Positions 24,416 through 33,313 of a stretch of 64,000 bases of DNA are shown here, one piece after another. The notes under the pieces were generated by a model. It was not told the origin of the DNA, did no database searches, and saw only the letters and a program-made list of their open reading frames with translations. Position 1 is the stretch's first letter. Each line of letters begins with the position of its first letter. The stretch is from Chryseobacterium foetidum (GTDB lineage Bacteria; Bacteroidota; Bacteroidia; Flavobacteriales; Weeksellaceae): NCBI RefSeq assembly GCF_025457425.1, contig NZ_JAMXIA010000001.1, positions 2,170,001 to 2,234,000 of the forward strand, given 5' to 3'. A program made the translations under genes and the position numbers.

Positions 24416-24776
24416 ATATTAAATTTTTTATAAAAAGTCTCGCAAGTTACGAAAAATAATTTTAACATTTTAAATAACTTGTTTTCAGTTGCTTAATCTT
24501 TAAAACTAAAAACCCAGTCGACATATTTAAAGTTTTTTAAAATTAATACTTGCCGGAAAATGTGAAAAGAAATTCAGAATAATTTTTATTCATATTAAAA
24601 GAAATTAAAATTCAGAGTCGGGAATTTAATTTAAATTGCAAAAGTTTTTTCTGAAAATTATTTGGAAAAACTCAGTTAACCCTCGAAAATCATAGGTTAA
24701 TTTAATTTTAAACATATTTAAACCTCAAAAAATCATAAAAATTTAGGGGTATTTTATTTTCAATCTATATTTTTTG
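24416..24776. other. Long AT-rich divergent intergenic region upstream of glnN
   Basis: This holds the upstream regions of the 22724 gene (minus) and glnN (plus). It is unusually AT-rich with many TTAAA/TTTAA blocks. I see no open frame or clear hairpin. It is long for this genome, which would allow nitrogen-dependent control of glnN, but no operator can be named. Confidence 0.45.
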
Positions 24777-24784
24777 TAAATTTG
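24777..24784 (+). promoter_or_regulatory. -7 element of glnN (TAAATTTG)
   Basis: TAAATTTG, a match to TAnnTTTG, 22 bases before the glnN start codon. No TTG is found at the usual distance upstream, so the promoter may need an activator (inference). Confidence 0.55.
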
Positions 24785-24806
24785 CGTCGTAAAAATCAAA
24801 CCTAAT

Positions 24807-27002
24807 ATGTCAACTTTAAGATTCAAAGCGTTAGAAACTTTACCATTTAAGGACTTCAGAAAAGATAATTCTATTGAAGTTCCTGTAAAATTATCAGAAT
24901 TATTCTGTCAGAATGTTTTCTCTGAAGAAACGATGAGAGAATATTTAACGAAAGAAGCTTTCCAATCTATTTTGGATGCGATGAAAAAAGGAACTAAAAT
25001 CCAGAGACACATCGCAGATCAGGTAGCTGTAGCGATGAAAGACTGGGCAATGAGCAAAGGTGTTACTCACTACACGCACTGGTTTCAGCCTTTAACAGGA
25101 AGTACTGCAGAGAAACACGATTCGTTTTTCACTCCAATTGAAGGCGGAAGAGCAATCGAGAGATTCAGCGGAAATCTATTGATCCAGCAGGAGCCTGATG
25201 CATCTTCTTTCCCGAATGGTGGTATCAGAAACACTTTTGAAGCGAGAGGTTACACAGCCTGGGATCCTACATCTCCGGCGTTTATCATGGGAACGACTTT
25301 ATGTATTCCTTCGATCTTCATTTCTTACACAGGAGAAACTTTAGATTATAAAGCACCACTTTTGAGAGCTTTGAACGCTGTAGACGAAGCTGCAACGAAT
25401 GTAATGCAGTATTTTGACAAAAACGTAACGAAAGTAACACCGACTTTAGGTTGGGAGCAGGAATATTTTTTGGTTGATTCAGCATTGTATCAATCACGTC
25501 CGGATTTGGTTTTAACAGGTAAAACTTTGCTTGGACACTCTCCAGCAAAAGGACAGCAATTGGACGACCATTATTTCGGTTCAATCCCGACAAGAGTAAT
25601 GAACTTCATGAAAGAGCTGGAAGTTGAATGTATGAAACTGGGAATTCCTGTTACTACAAGACACAACGAGGTGGCTCCAAACCAGTTTGAGCTTGCTCCA
25701 ATGTTTGAAGAAGTAAACGTTGCTGTTGACCACAACTCTCTGTTGATGGATGTTATGGCGAGAATTGCTCACAGACACCATTTCCATATTTTATTCCACG
25801 AAAAACCTTTCGCAGGTGTAAACGGGAGCGGAAAACACAACAACTGGTCTTTAGCAACTGATACAGGTGAAAACCTTTTAAGTCCAGGAAAAAACCCTAA
25901 GAAAAATTTACAGTTCTTAACATTCTTCGTGAATGCAATCAAAGCTGTTCATGAGTATGCTGACCTTTTGAGAGCAAGCATCGCTTCTGCAAGCAACGAC
26001 CACAGATTGGGTGCTAACGAAGCTCCACCGGCAATTATTTCTGTATTTATCGGAAGTCAGTTGTTCAGAGTTTTGGAAGAGCTTGAAAAAGTAACCGAAG
26101 GGAAACTTTCTCCAGACGAAAAGACAGATTTAAAATTAAATGTAGTTGGAAAAATTCCTGAAATCTTGTTAGATAATACAGATAGAAACAGAACTTCTCC
26201 ATTTGCATTTACTGGAAATAAATTCGAGATCAGAGCGGTAGGTTCTTCTGCAAACTGCGCAGAATCTATGACGGTAATGAACACCATTGCTGCAAAACAA
26301 TTGATCGATTTCAAAAAAGAAGTTGATGCTTTAATTGAAAAAGGACTTAAAAAAGACGAAGCGATCTTCAATGTGTTGAGAGAATACATCAAGCAGTGTA
26401 AAAACATTATGTTTGAAGGTGATGGTTATTCTGATGACTGGGCTCTTGAAGCTGAAAAAAGAGGTTTGAACAACTGGAAAACGACTCCTGAAGCATTGAA
26501 GCAGGAAATGAACCAGAAATTCCTTGACCTTTATGAAGAAATGGGAATTTTCAACCACAGAGAAGTTGAGGCGAGAAACGAGATCAAATTAGAAAAATAT
26601 TCAACAGTAATTGATATTGAAGCCAGAGTTTTGAGCGATATCGCAAGAAACCACATTATTCCTTCTGCTTTAAAATATCAGAACAGATTGATTGAAAACG
26701 TGAAAGGCCTTAAAGATATTTTCGGAGATAAAGAATTCAAAACTTTAGCTAAAGAGCAAATGAGTTTGATTACCAATATTTCTGCGAATGTTTCTAAAAT
26801 AAAATTAGGCGTTGAAGATCTGATTACTGCAAGAGAGGCAGCAAAAGCGGTTTCTGACAGCCAAACGCAGGCAGAAGATTACTGTACAAAGGTAATCCCA
26901 TTATTCGACGGAATCAGAGAAGCATCTGATGACCTTGAAATGATGGTAGATGACGAGCTTTGGCCAATGACAAAATACAGAGAAATGTTATTTACAAGAT
27001 AG
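24807..27002 (+). CDS. glnN: Glutamine synthetase type III
   Basis: A 731-residue protein, the size of GSIII enzymes (about 700-730; GSI is near 470). The N-terminus LRFKALETLPFKDFRK and the GSIII-specific stretch NGGIRNTFEARGYTAWDPTS identify the class. Catalytic-region motifs include GWEQEYFLVD, TRHNEVAPNQFELAP, GVNGSGKHNNWSL (the glutamate-binding NGSGxH loop) and GNKFEIRAVGSSANCA. The enzyme makes glutamine from glutamate, ammonium and ATP and is the usual route of ammonium assimilation in Bacteroidota. It is monocistronic with a strong terminator. Confidence 0.97.
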   Translation: MSTLRFKALETLPFKDFRKDNSIEVPVKLSELFCQNVFSEETMREYLTKEAFQSILDAMKKGTKIQRHIADQVAVAMKDWAMSKGVTHYTHWFQPLTGSTAEKHDSFFTPIEGGRAIERFSGNLLIQQEPDASSFPNGGIRNTFEARGYTAWDPTSPAFIMGTTLCIPSIFISYTGETLDYKAPLLRALNAVDEAATNVMQYFDKNVTKVTPTLGWEQEYFLVDSALYQSRPDLVLTGKTLLGHSPAKGQQLDDHYFGSIPTRVMNFMKELEVECMKLGIPVTTRHNEVAPNQFELAPMFEEVNVAVDHNSLLMDVMARIAHRHHFHILFHEKPFAGVNGSGKHNNWSLATDTGENLLSPGKNPKKNLQFLTFFVNAIKAVHEYADLLRASIASASNDHRLGANEAPPAIISVFIGSQLFRVLEELEKVTEGKLSPDEKTDLKLNVVGKIPEILLDNTDRNRTSPFAFTGNKFEIRAVGSSANCAESMTVMNTIAAKQLIDFKKEVDALIEKGLKKDEAIFNVLREYIKQCKNIMFEGDGYSDDWALEAEKRGLNNWKTTPEALKQEMNQKFLDLYEEMGIFNHREVEARNEIKLEKYSTVIDIEARVLSDIARNHIIPSALKYQNRLIENVKGLKDIFGDKEFKTLAKEQMSLITNISANVSKIKLGVEDLITAREAAKAVSDSQTQAEDYCTKVIPLFDGIREASDDLEMMVDDELWPMTKYREMLFTR

Positions 27003-27027
27003 CATTTTGTAAAGTTCCATATTAGTG

Positions 27028-27066
27028 AAAAATTCCCCCGTCTTTTTAGGCGGGGAATTTATTTTA
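27028..27066 (+). terminator. Terminator of glnN
   Basis: AAATTCCCC and GGGGAATTT form the stem around a T-rich loop, followed by ATTTTAT. Confidence 0.8.
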
Positions 27067-27083
27067 TCTGGTTCTTATTGATT

Positions 27084-27125
27084 GAAAAAACCCTGCCAGC
27101 GTTTCAAACGCTGGCAGGGTTGATT
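27084..27125. terminator. Strong bidirectional hairpin between glnN and sufS
   Basis: A perfect 16-bp inverted repeat (AACCCTGCCAGCGTTT / AAACGCTGGCAGGGTT) with a 1-base centre. On the minus strand a T run follows, so it mainly terminates sufS. Confidence 0.85.
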
Positions 27126-27153
27126 TTTAGATATTTAAATATAAGCTTAAAAA

Positions 27154-28374
27154 TTAAGCCAACATTCTCTGTGCTTTTTTCACGCCCTCCACCAAAAGAT
27201 CAATCTCTTCAAAAGTATTGTAAACAGCAAAACTTGCGCGTACCGTTCCGGCAATATTAAAGAAATCCATAATTGGCTGGGTACAGTGATGACCGGTTCT
27301 TACGGCAACGCCCATTTTATCGAGGATCATTCCCACATCAGAAGAAATCCCGACTCCTTCCAAATTAAAGGAGACAACACCCGTTCTGTGTGTATTTTCT
27401 CCGTAAACTTTTAAACCATCAATTTCAAGAAGTTGCTTTTGAGCATATTGCAACAAAGCATTTTCATGATTCTGAATGTTTTGGTGACCAACTTTATTCA
27501 TAAAATCAACTGCTGCTCCCAGCGCAATATTTCCCCCAACATTTGGTGTTCCTGCCTCATATTTAAAAGGCAAACCTGCGTACGTTGTTTTGTCAAACGA
27601 ACAGATGGCGATCATCTCTCCGCCTCCGTGGAAAGGTGGCAAATTTTCAAGGATTTCCTGTTTTCCGTATAAAATTCCGGTTCCCATTGGGGCGTACATT
27701 TTATGACCAGAAAAGACAAAAAAATCGCAATCCATTTTCTGAACATCAATATTAAAATGCGGAGCCGACTGAGCGCCGTCAATTACAATATAAGCGTTTG
27801 AATTGGCTCTTGTTTTGGAAATAATTTCCTCAATCGGATTTACAATTCCCAAAGCATTGGAAACCTGATTTACAGAAACAACCTTTGTTTTTTCGCTTAA
27901 AAACTGATCCAGATAATCCAGCTGCAAAACTCCGTTTTCATCCATAGGAATCACTCTTAATTTTGCTCCGGTTCTTTCGCAAAGCAACTGCCATGGGACA
28001 ATATTCGAATGATGTTCCAGATAAGAAATAATAATCTCGTCGTCCTGCTTTAATTTTGATGTTAAAATATAGGATATTAGATTTAAACCTTCCGTAGTTC
28101 CTTTAGTGAAGATAACCTCAAAATCATGTTCTGCATTGATGAATTTCTGGATTTTTCTTCTCGAAAGTTCCATTTCTTCAGTTGCCAGCTGGCTCAAAGT
28201 ATGAATTCCTCTGTGCACATTGGCATTCAATTCCGTGTAATATTCGTTCCAGATCCCCAGAACTGAGTTGGGTTTTTGAGAGGTAGCTGCATTATCTAAG
28301 TAAACCAATGGCTTACCGTTCACTTCGCGGTTTAATATAGAAAACTGACTTCTGATTTCCTGAATGTCAAACAT
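27154..28374 (-). CDS. sufS: SufS-type cysteine desulfurase
   Basis: A 406-residue PLP enzyme. The Schiff-base lysine is Lys225 in VFSGHKMYAPMGTG and the persulfide-forming cysteine is Cys364 in VRTGHHCTQPIM. NAATSQKP near the N-terminus and the short RxGHHC active-site loop mark group II (SufS/SufS-CsdA) rather than IscS. It takes sulfur from cysteine and passes it on for Fe-S cluster assembly. The sufB/sufC and IscA-like genes lie 33 kb away at 60.9-64 kb, and no sufE or sufU is next to it. A -7 box lies upstream at 28417-28424 on the minus strand. Confidence 0.95.
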   Translation of the reverse strand: MFDIQEIRSQFSILNREVNGKPLVYLDNAATSQKPNSVLGIWNEYYTELNANVHRGIHTLSQLATEEMELSRRKIQKFINAEHDFEVIFTKGTTEGLNLISYILTSKLKQDDEIIISYLEHHSNIVPWQLLCERTGAKLRVIPMDENGVLQLDYLDQFLSEKTKVVSVNQVSNALGIVNPIEEIISKTRANSNAYIVIDGAQSAPHFNIDVQKMDCDFFVFSGHKMYAPMGTGILYGKQEILENLPPFHGGGEMIAICSFDKTTYAGLPFKYEAGTPNVGGNIALGAAVDFMNKVGHQNIQNHENALLQYAQKQLLEIDGLKVYGENTHRTGVVSFNLEGVGISSDVGMILDKMGVAVRTGHHCTQPIMDFFNIAGTVRASFAVYNTFEEIDLLVEGVKKAQRMLA

Positions 28375-28416
28375 TTATTAAAATTTAAATTAAAAGGTTC
28401 TTTATTTAGAACACGT

Positions 28417-28424
28417 CAAATTTA
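28417..28424 (-). promoter_or_regulatory. -7 element of sufS (TAAATTTG)
   Basis: TAAATTTG on the minus strand, 42 bases before the sufS start codon. Next to it, 28405-28418 carries TTTAGAACACGTCA, which also occurs inside the palindrome at 13173-13186. Confidence 0.5.
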
Positions 28425-28481
28425 CGGCTTTTTTATGAAAGGATTTGATGCTTACAGCCATAATAGATTTAATCTAAAAAC

Positions 28482-28509
28482 AAAAAAACCTGCCAGAATC
28501 TGACAGGTT
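28482..28509 (-). terminator. Terminator of prs-rplY
   Basis: On the minus strand, AACCTGTCA and TGGCAGGTT (one G-U pair) around a 5-base loop, then a T run. Confidence 0.75.
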
Positions 28510-28533
28510 AATTTATTTAGGATAAGAAAATTC

Positions 28534-29175
28534 TTATTCTGCTGCTGCTTCTTCAGTTGCAGGAGCTTCTCCTTCAGTTGCAACTTCTTCTTCATCATCG
28601 TCATCCTGAGCTGCTGCTCCACCTTTCGCTGCATTTCTAGACATTTTAACAGCTACAACAACTGCATTGTCAGGGTGCATGAAAGAATATCCTTCAGCTT
28701 TGATTGATCCAACATAAAGTTTGTTACCAATTTTAAGCGAAGTAATATCTACAACTACCTCATCCGGCAAGTTTGCAGGAAGAGCTTTTACTTTCAGTTT
28801 TCTGAAAGTCTGACGTAGAACACCACCAGCTACAACACCTTTAGAACGACCAGTGATTCTTACAGGAACTTCCATAATTACCGGCTTATCGTCAGATAAT
28901 CTGTAGAAGTCTGCGTGAATAATCTTGTTTGTAATTGGGTGGAACTGAATATCCTGAAGAACTGCAGGAATTACCTGTCCGTCAACTTCAATAGATACCG
29001 TGTGTGCTTCAGGAGTGTACACTAAACCTTTGAATGATTTCTCCAATGCAGAGAAATTCAATGGCTCGCCACCTCCGTAAACAACACAAGGAACTAATTC
29101 AGCATCACGTAAAGCTTTTGTCGACTTTTTGCCCACGCTTTCTCTTTTTGTACCTTGAATTGTAATAGATTTCAT
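28534..29175 (-). CDS. rplY: 50S ribosomal protein L25/general stress protein Ctc
   Basis: A 213-residue protein of the long, two-domain L25 (CTC/TL5) type. The N-terminal L25 domain ([20 protein letters not shown]) binds 5S rRNA. The beta-rich C-terminal domain ([17 protein letters not shown]) follows, and the end is an acidic Ala/Glu-rich tail ([13 protein letters not shown]). prs lies 57 bases upstream after correcting its neighbour's coordinates, in the common prs-rplY order, and both are read from the prs promoter. Confidence 0.95.
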   Translation of the reverse strand: MKSITIQGTKRESVGKKSTKALRDAELVPCVVYGGGEPLNFSALEKSFKGLVYTPEAHTVSIEVDGQVIPAVLQDIQFHPITNKIIHADFYRLSDDKPVIMEVPVRITGRSKGVVAGGVLRQTFRKLKVKALPANLPDEVVVDITSLKIGNKLYVGSIKAEGYSFMHPDNAVVVAVKMSRNAAKGGAAAQDDDDEEEVATEGEAPATEEAAAE

Positions 29176-29231
29176 TTTATAAAAAATTTTAAAAATTGTT
29201 TCGTTTTATATTGCAAATAATTAATTATCAA

Positions 29232-30170
29232 TTAGATAACAAATTTGCTACTGATTGACTGATGCTCATGCACCATCTTCATAACATCTGCAAATAATGG
29301 GGCGCAAGATAGCACTTTTATTTTAGTTGACAAATTAGTTTTCACAGGAATTGAGTCAGTTACAATAACTTCCAGCAATTGTGAGTTTTCTATATTATCG
29401 TAAGCCTTACCGGAAAGTACTCCATGAGTGGCCATTGCTCTTACAGATTTTGCACCTTTTTCCATTAAAATATCTGCAGCTTTGCAAAGTGTACCTGCAG
29501 TGTCGATCATGTCATCGATAAGGATCACATTTTTACCTTCCACATCCCCGATAAGGAACATTTCTTCTACAACGTTTGCTTTTTTACGTTCTTTGTAAGC
29601 GATTACTACATCTGCACCAAGGTGTCCTGCATAGTTTTTAGCTCTTTTGGCACCTCCCATATCAGGAGAAGCAATTGTGAGATTTTCTAAATTAAGATCT
29701 CTGATGTAATCTACAAAGATTGTAGAGGCATACAAATGATCTACAGGAATCTCAAAGAACCCTTGAATCTGATCTGCGTGCAAGTCCATCGTCATAATTC
29801 TTGTTGCTCCTGCAGCTGTTAAAAGATTGGCAACCAGTTTTGCCCCAATTGGTGCTCTTGGTTTATCTTTTCTGTCCTGTCTTGCCAGACCAAAGTAAGG
29901 AAGAACAACAGTAATACTTTTTGCAGAAGCTCTTTTGGCAGCATCAATCATTAGTAGCAATTCTAAAAGATTATCTGCCGGTGGAAATGTAGAAGCAATC
30001 AGAAAAACTCTTCCTCCTCTCACAGATTCGTCTAAAACGGGCTCAAATTCTCCGTCGCTGAACTCCTGAATAATGATTTTTCCTAATTCTTTCCCATAGT
30101 GCTGGGCAATTTTTTCTGCCAGCTCTTTACTGGTTCTTGTAGAAAATAGGTAACTTAACTGATCGGCCAT
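29232..30170 (-). CDS. prs: Ribose-phosphate pyrophosphokinase
   Basis: A 312-residue enzyme making PRPP from ribose 5-phosphate and ATP, the entry point to purine, pyrimidine and histidine synthesis. Motifs are DGEFEPVLDESVRGGRV, the His in PYFGLARQDRKDKPRAP, DLHADQIQGFF, and the PRPP loop VILIDDMIDTAGT. The start MADQLSY at 30170 is chosen over the in-frame ATG at 30194, because a -7 box (TAAATTTG, 30192-30199) overlaps that upstream codon and would leave it untranscribed. rplY follows in the same operon. Confidence 0.96.
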   Translation of the reverse strand: MADQLSYLFSTRTSKELAEKIAQHYGKELGKIIIQEFSDGEFEPVLDESVRGGRVFLIASTFPPADNLLELLLMIDAAKRASAKSITVVLPYFGLARQDRKDKPRAPIGAKLVANLLTAAGATRIMTMDLHADQIQGFFEIPVDHLYASTIFVDYIRDLNLENLTIASPDMGGAKRAKNYAGHLGADVVIAYKERKKANVVEEMFLIGDVEGKNVILIDDMIDTAGTLCKAADILMEKGAKSVRAMATHGVLSGKAYDNIENSQLLEVIVTDSIPVKTNLSTKIKVLSCAPLFADVMKMVHEHQSISSKFVI

Positions 30171-30191
30171 TTTTACATTTTTATAGATTTG

Positions 30192-30220
30192 CAAATTTAA
30201 AAAAAAACCACAAGAATCAA
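30192..30220 (-). promoter_or_regulatory. Promoter of prs-rplY (TTG-N18-TAAATTTG)
   Basis: On the minus strand, TTG (30218-30220), an 18-base spacer and TAAATTTG (30192-30199), 21 bases before the prs start. Its -33 part falls within the terminator hairpin of the preceding lipase-like gene. Confidence 0.7.
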
Positions 30221-30229
30221 TCCTGTGGT
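30202..30229 (-). terminator. Terminator of the FadL-SGNH operon
   Basis: On the minus strand, AACCACA and TGTGGTT pair around a partly paired loop, followed by a run of T. It overlaps the prs promoter. Confidence 0.7.
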
Positions 30230-30252
30230 TTTCATTTTTTATTTTCGTCCTT

Positions 30253-31782
30253 TTAAGGGAATTTCACTCCTGAATATTTGTTGACATCAACTTGAGGAAG
30301 TGAAGATTTATAAGTAGAATTTATAGCTTTAATAAATTCATTTGCGATAATTGCGTATCCTCTTCCTGTAAGATGTACACCATCTAATGAAAATGCACCA
30401 CCTGTAACAAACTTCGCATTATACCTTACCCCATCCCAAGAAATACCGGACTGAGAACCTAATTCTGACATTTTTTTGTTGGCATCAACAAAAGCATATC
30501 CCTTAGAAGTTGCCGCTGCTTTAATGGCTACGTTATAAGCATCGATAGCAGTATTTATTTCGATGATTTCGGATGGAATTAAGATGTATCTGTCTGCAAA
30601 TGGGTACGCAACACCTCTTGCGCCTAAACTTGCAGGAATCCCCGGTGGAAGTGTTTCAGCTTTACCAATTTCATTTCTTGTGGTTAACGGCACTAAGTCG
30701 CCTGCTCTCGCTTGTCTTGCCTGCCCGTAGGTTGCTCCTAAATACGGTGCAAGCGCCATCAAAGTTGGATTTCCTGAAGCGGTTGCCGCAGCAGTAATCT
30801 GTGTATTCAAAGGTGATAAAGTTTCATCTTTTATCAAAAGCGGATTAGATGCAGTCTTAGAAAGCGTCTTAATTCTATCACCAGCTCCTAATGCTGTCAG
30901 TATCTGATTTAACGGCCCATATAAATTGGTGTTCAGATTATCAATTAAAGCTTCCCCAGCAGCAACATTCCCATTTCCTAAAACTGAAGCAGATAATGGA
31001 TTTACAGGAACAGTAGTTAAAGAAGGAATGGAAGTAACACCGGGAATATTCGCTATTACGCCTTTTGCGTTTGTAGATGAAACCTCATTAATTAACGCAT
31101 TATAAAATGCAGTAAATTGAGCAGGAGCAGTTAGCGTCTCAACAGAAGAGTCCGCTCCTGCTAAAGCATATAATAAGGCATCATTATTTCCAATCCATAA
31201 GCTAAAAAAAGTTGGGCTTTGAGCTTTAAAATCTGCAATAACGGAAGTGCCTGGACTTGAAGCAAATCTTACAAAAAAGGGATTAGCGGTTCCCAAACCT
31301 AAGTTCGCCGGATTTCCATAACCCGGAAATAATAAATGAGAAACTTTTGCTCCAGGTACACCCAAATTTTGATAAGGACCAGAACTATAAATATTCGCTA
31401 AAGTTGTAGTACCTGAAATAACTGGATTCTGAAAAGGAGCTACGCCACCAGCATTTGCAACCAACACCAACTTATCTTTAAAGCCAACGGAAGCAATTCC
31501 TCCCATGTTATCACCCATCATCGGTTGTTTAAATAAAGTTCCTCCTGCTAATGTCATTTGCTGTGCAATCATTGAGGGATACGATTCGTTCTGTCCATCA
31601 GTGTATAGTGCACCATCTCTGTAACCTGCTGTTAATGAGTTTCCAAGAGCTACGTATTTAGTAAAATTTGCTTCACCGCTAGTGACAGCGATGTCTTTCA
31701 CATCTGTATCAAAATCTGTTTCGCAGCTTGTTGTAAAGAACAGCGCTGAAACAGCTATAGAAGATATTAATATTTTTTTCAT
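30253..31782 (-). CDS. SGNH/GDSL-type hydrolase lipoprotein
   Basis: A 509-residue lipoprotein: the signal MKKILISSIAVSALFF is followed by the lipobox TTSC at about residue 19. The SGNH blocks are visible as YVALGNSLTAGY (catalytic Ser in the GDS(L)-like block), FSLWIGNNDAL (block III GxND) and the C-terminal SLDGVHLTGRGY (catalytic Asp and His). It is longer than most SGNH hydrolases because of a large insertion between blocks III and V. It begins 13 bases after a FadL-type porin gene and is therefore in an operon with it. Together they suggest hydrolysis of lipid esters and uptake of the fatty acid (inference). Confidence 0.85.
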   Translation of the reverse strand: MKKILISSIAVSALFFTTSCETDFDTDVKDIAVTSGEANFTKYVALGNSLTAGYRDGALYTDGQNESYPSMIAQQMTLAGGTLFKQPMMGDNMGGIASVGFKDKLVLVANAGGVAPFQNPVISGTTTLANIYSSGPYQNLGVPGAKVSHLLFPGYGNPANLGLGTANPFFVRFASSPGTSVIADFKAQSPTFFSLWIGNNDALLYALAGADSSVETLTAPAQFTAFYNALINEVSSTNAKGVIANIPGVTSIPSLTTVPVNPLSASVLGNGNVAAGEALIDNLNTNLYGPLNQILTALGAGDRIKTLSKTASNPLLIKDETLSPLNTQITAAATASGNPTLMALAPYLGATYGQARQARAGDLVPLTTRNEIGKAETLPPGIPASLGARGVAYPFADRYILIPSEIIEINTAIDAYNVAIKAAATSKGYAFVDANKKMSELGSQSGISWDGVRYNAKFVTGGAFSLDGVHLTGRGYAIIANEFIKAINSTYKSSLPQVDVNKYSGVKFP

Positions 31783-31795
31783 AAGATAATCAAAA

Positions 31796-33031
31796 TTAAA
31801 GGGCGTTATACGATAATCCCAGACCGAAGTAGAAAGCCTGCGCTTTTGCCTGTCCGTTAAATCCTAAATAACTGTTGTTTACACTTCTGCTTTGTGGGAA
31901 TGTATATCCTCCCGCTACATCCACACCAAACTTTTTAAGTTTAAATCCTAAACCGCCGGTAAGCACAAATGTGTTGAATGAAGGTGTTTCAGGAATGAAA
32001 TTCTCATCAGTATAAGGTGATTCGTCATAGTAACCTCCTAATCTTCCGTAGATCATATTTGAGAAAGCATACTGAGTTCCCAGTCTGAAAGTTTTGGAAT
32101 TTCTAAAATTCTTTGGAGCAACCAAAACTGTTGGATCTGCCTGATTTCCTGCAGGTGCCTTGGCAAAATCAATCGTCAGTTTTGAATATCTTTCCCATCC
32201 GTGATAGTTGAAATCTGCGGAAACGAGCCATTTTGGTGTAACTTTATAAGTCATACCGATCGTGTACTCATCAACAAGTGGAAGCGTAGCATTAAAATTA
32301 TCAACCCCATCGGTTCCCAGTCCTAAAAGTCCATAAACAGACTGTGACGGAAATCTGAATGTTGCCGTAGCATTTTCAGCTTTCATATCCACCGGTGAGC
32401 GGTAAGCAACACTCGCTTCAAACTTATCATCAGGTTTGAAATAGAAACCGAAACCAAATCCGTGGCCGCTGGCATCTTCACTCTTCAGATTGACTTCTCC
32501 GCCAAACTGCGTTACAGCTTTATCCCAGTTTACCTTACCTGATGCGTAGATATAACTTGCGCCAAAAGAAAGCCATGGAGCCATTTTCACAGAAACCATT
32601 GGCTGAAAATAGAAGCTTTTCAGTTCCAGCATCTGCACCATTTCCCTTCCTTCCCAGTCATAAGGATATTCTATCGTACTTCCAAAAGGAGTAGCAAAAC
32701 TGAAACCTACAGATAAATTTTCAATAGGTTTATAAGCAATAGCAGCGTAGATAGGCGTTCCGACAGGATTATTTGTTTCTGTACTCTGAAGTGTATTTAA
32801 ATTCTGGAAAGTAACTCTATTACTTGCTCCGAAGCCTCCGGCCACAATACTTAACTTTGAAGGTATGAAAGACATCCCCGCCGGATTAAAGAATGCAACA
32901 CTCGCATCTTCCGTATGGGCACTGGTGTGTGCCATCGCCAATTGTCTTACTCCCTGCAGCGAAACCCTGAAGCCTCCCGCATAAGATAAGACCCCGGCCA
33001 GCAAAGCCGTTGATACTAATATTTTTTTCAT
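31796..33031 (-). CDS. OmpP1/FadL-family outer-membrane transporter
   Basis: A 411-residue protein with a signal peptide (MKKILVSTALLAGVLSYA). The N-terminal plug-like region contains the FadL pattern GGFRVSLQGVRQLAMAHTSA followed by EDASVAFFNPAGM, as in FadL where NPAGL precedes the barrel. The remainder is strand-rich, with GFSFATPFGSTIEYPYDWEG and a C-terminal strand ending SYNAL. FadL proteins let long-chain fatty acids and other hydrophobic compounds cross the outer membrane. The lipase-like lipoprotein gene follows after 13 bases. Confidence 0.9.
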   Translation of the reverse strand: MKKILVSTALLAGVLSYAGGFRVSLQGVRQLAMAHTSAHTEDASVAFFNPAGMSFIPSKLSIVAGGFGASNRVTFQNLNTLQSTETNNPVGTPIYAAIAYKPIENLSVGFSFATPFGSTIEYPYDWEGREMVQMLELKSFYFQPMVSVKMAPWLSFGASYIYASGKVNWDKAVTQFGGEVNLKSEDASGHGFGFGFYFKPDDKFEASVAYRSPVDMKAENATATFRFPSQSVYGLLGLGTDGVDNFNATLPLVDEYTIGMTYKVTPKWLVSADFNYHGWERYSKLTIDFAKAPAGNQADPTVLVAPKNFRNSKTFRLGTQYAFSNMIYGRLGGYYDESPYTDENFIPETPSFNTFVLTGGLGFKLKKFGVDVAGGYTFPQSRSVNNSYLGFNGQAKAQAFYFGLGLSYNAL

Positions 33032-33282
33032 AGGGTATTATTATTAATTAACCCAAATATAAAATTATTTTGCCAACGCCTGTTAATAAAAGTATAATTT
33101 TTAAACAATATGTTAAAAGAAAACTATGTTTAAAATAACAATTCACACTGTATTCGATATAAGTAACTACTAACAAGACTTTTATAATTTGGATAAAAAA
33201 TTAATTATACATCTGTTTAAACTTAAACATTTAAGAAAGAGAATAATTGTTATTTTTGGAATTATGTAAAAATAAAAATCGA

Positions 33283-33290
33283 TAAATTTG
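33283..33290 (+). promoter_or_regulatory. -7 element of the ricT-gldH-pbp1A operon (TAAATTTG)
   Basis: TAAATTTG 23 bases before the ricT start codon. A TTG lies 24 bases further upstream (33256-33258), longer than usual. Confidence 0.5.
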
Positions 33291-33313
33291 CAAATTAAAT
33301 TAATATACAATAT

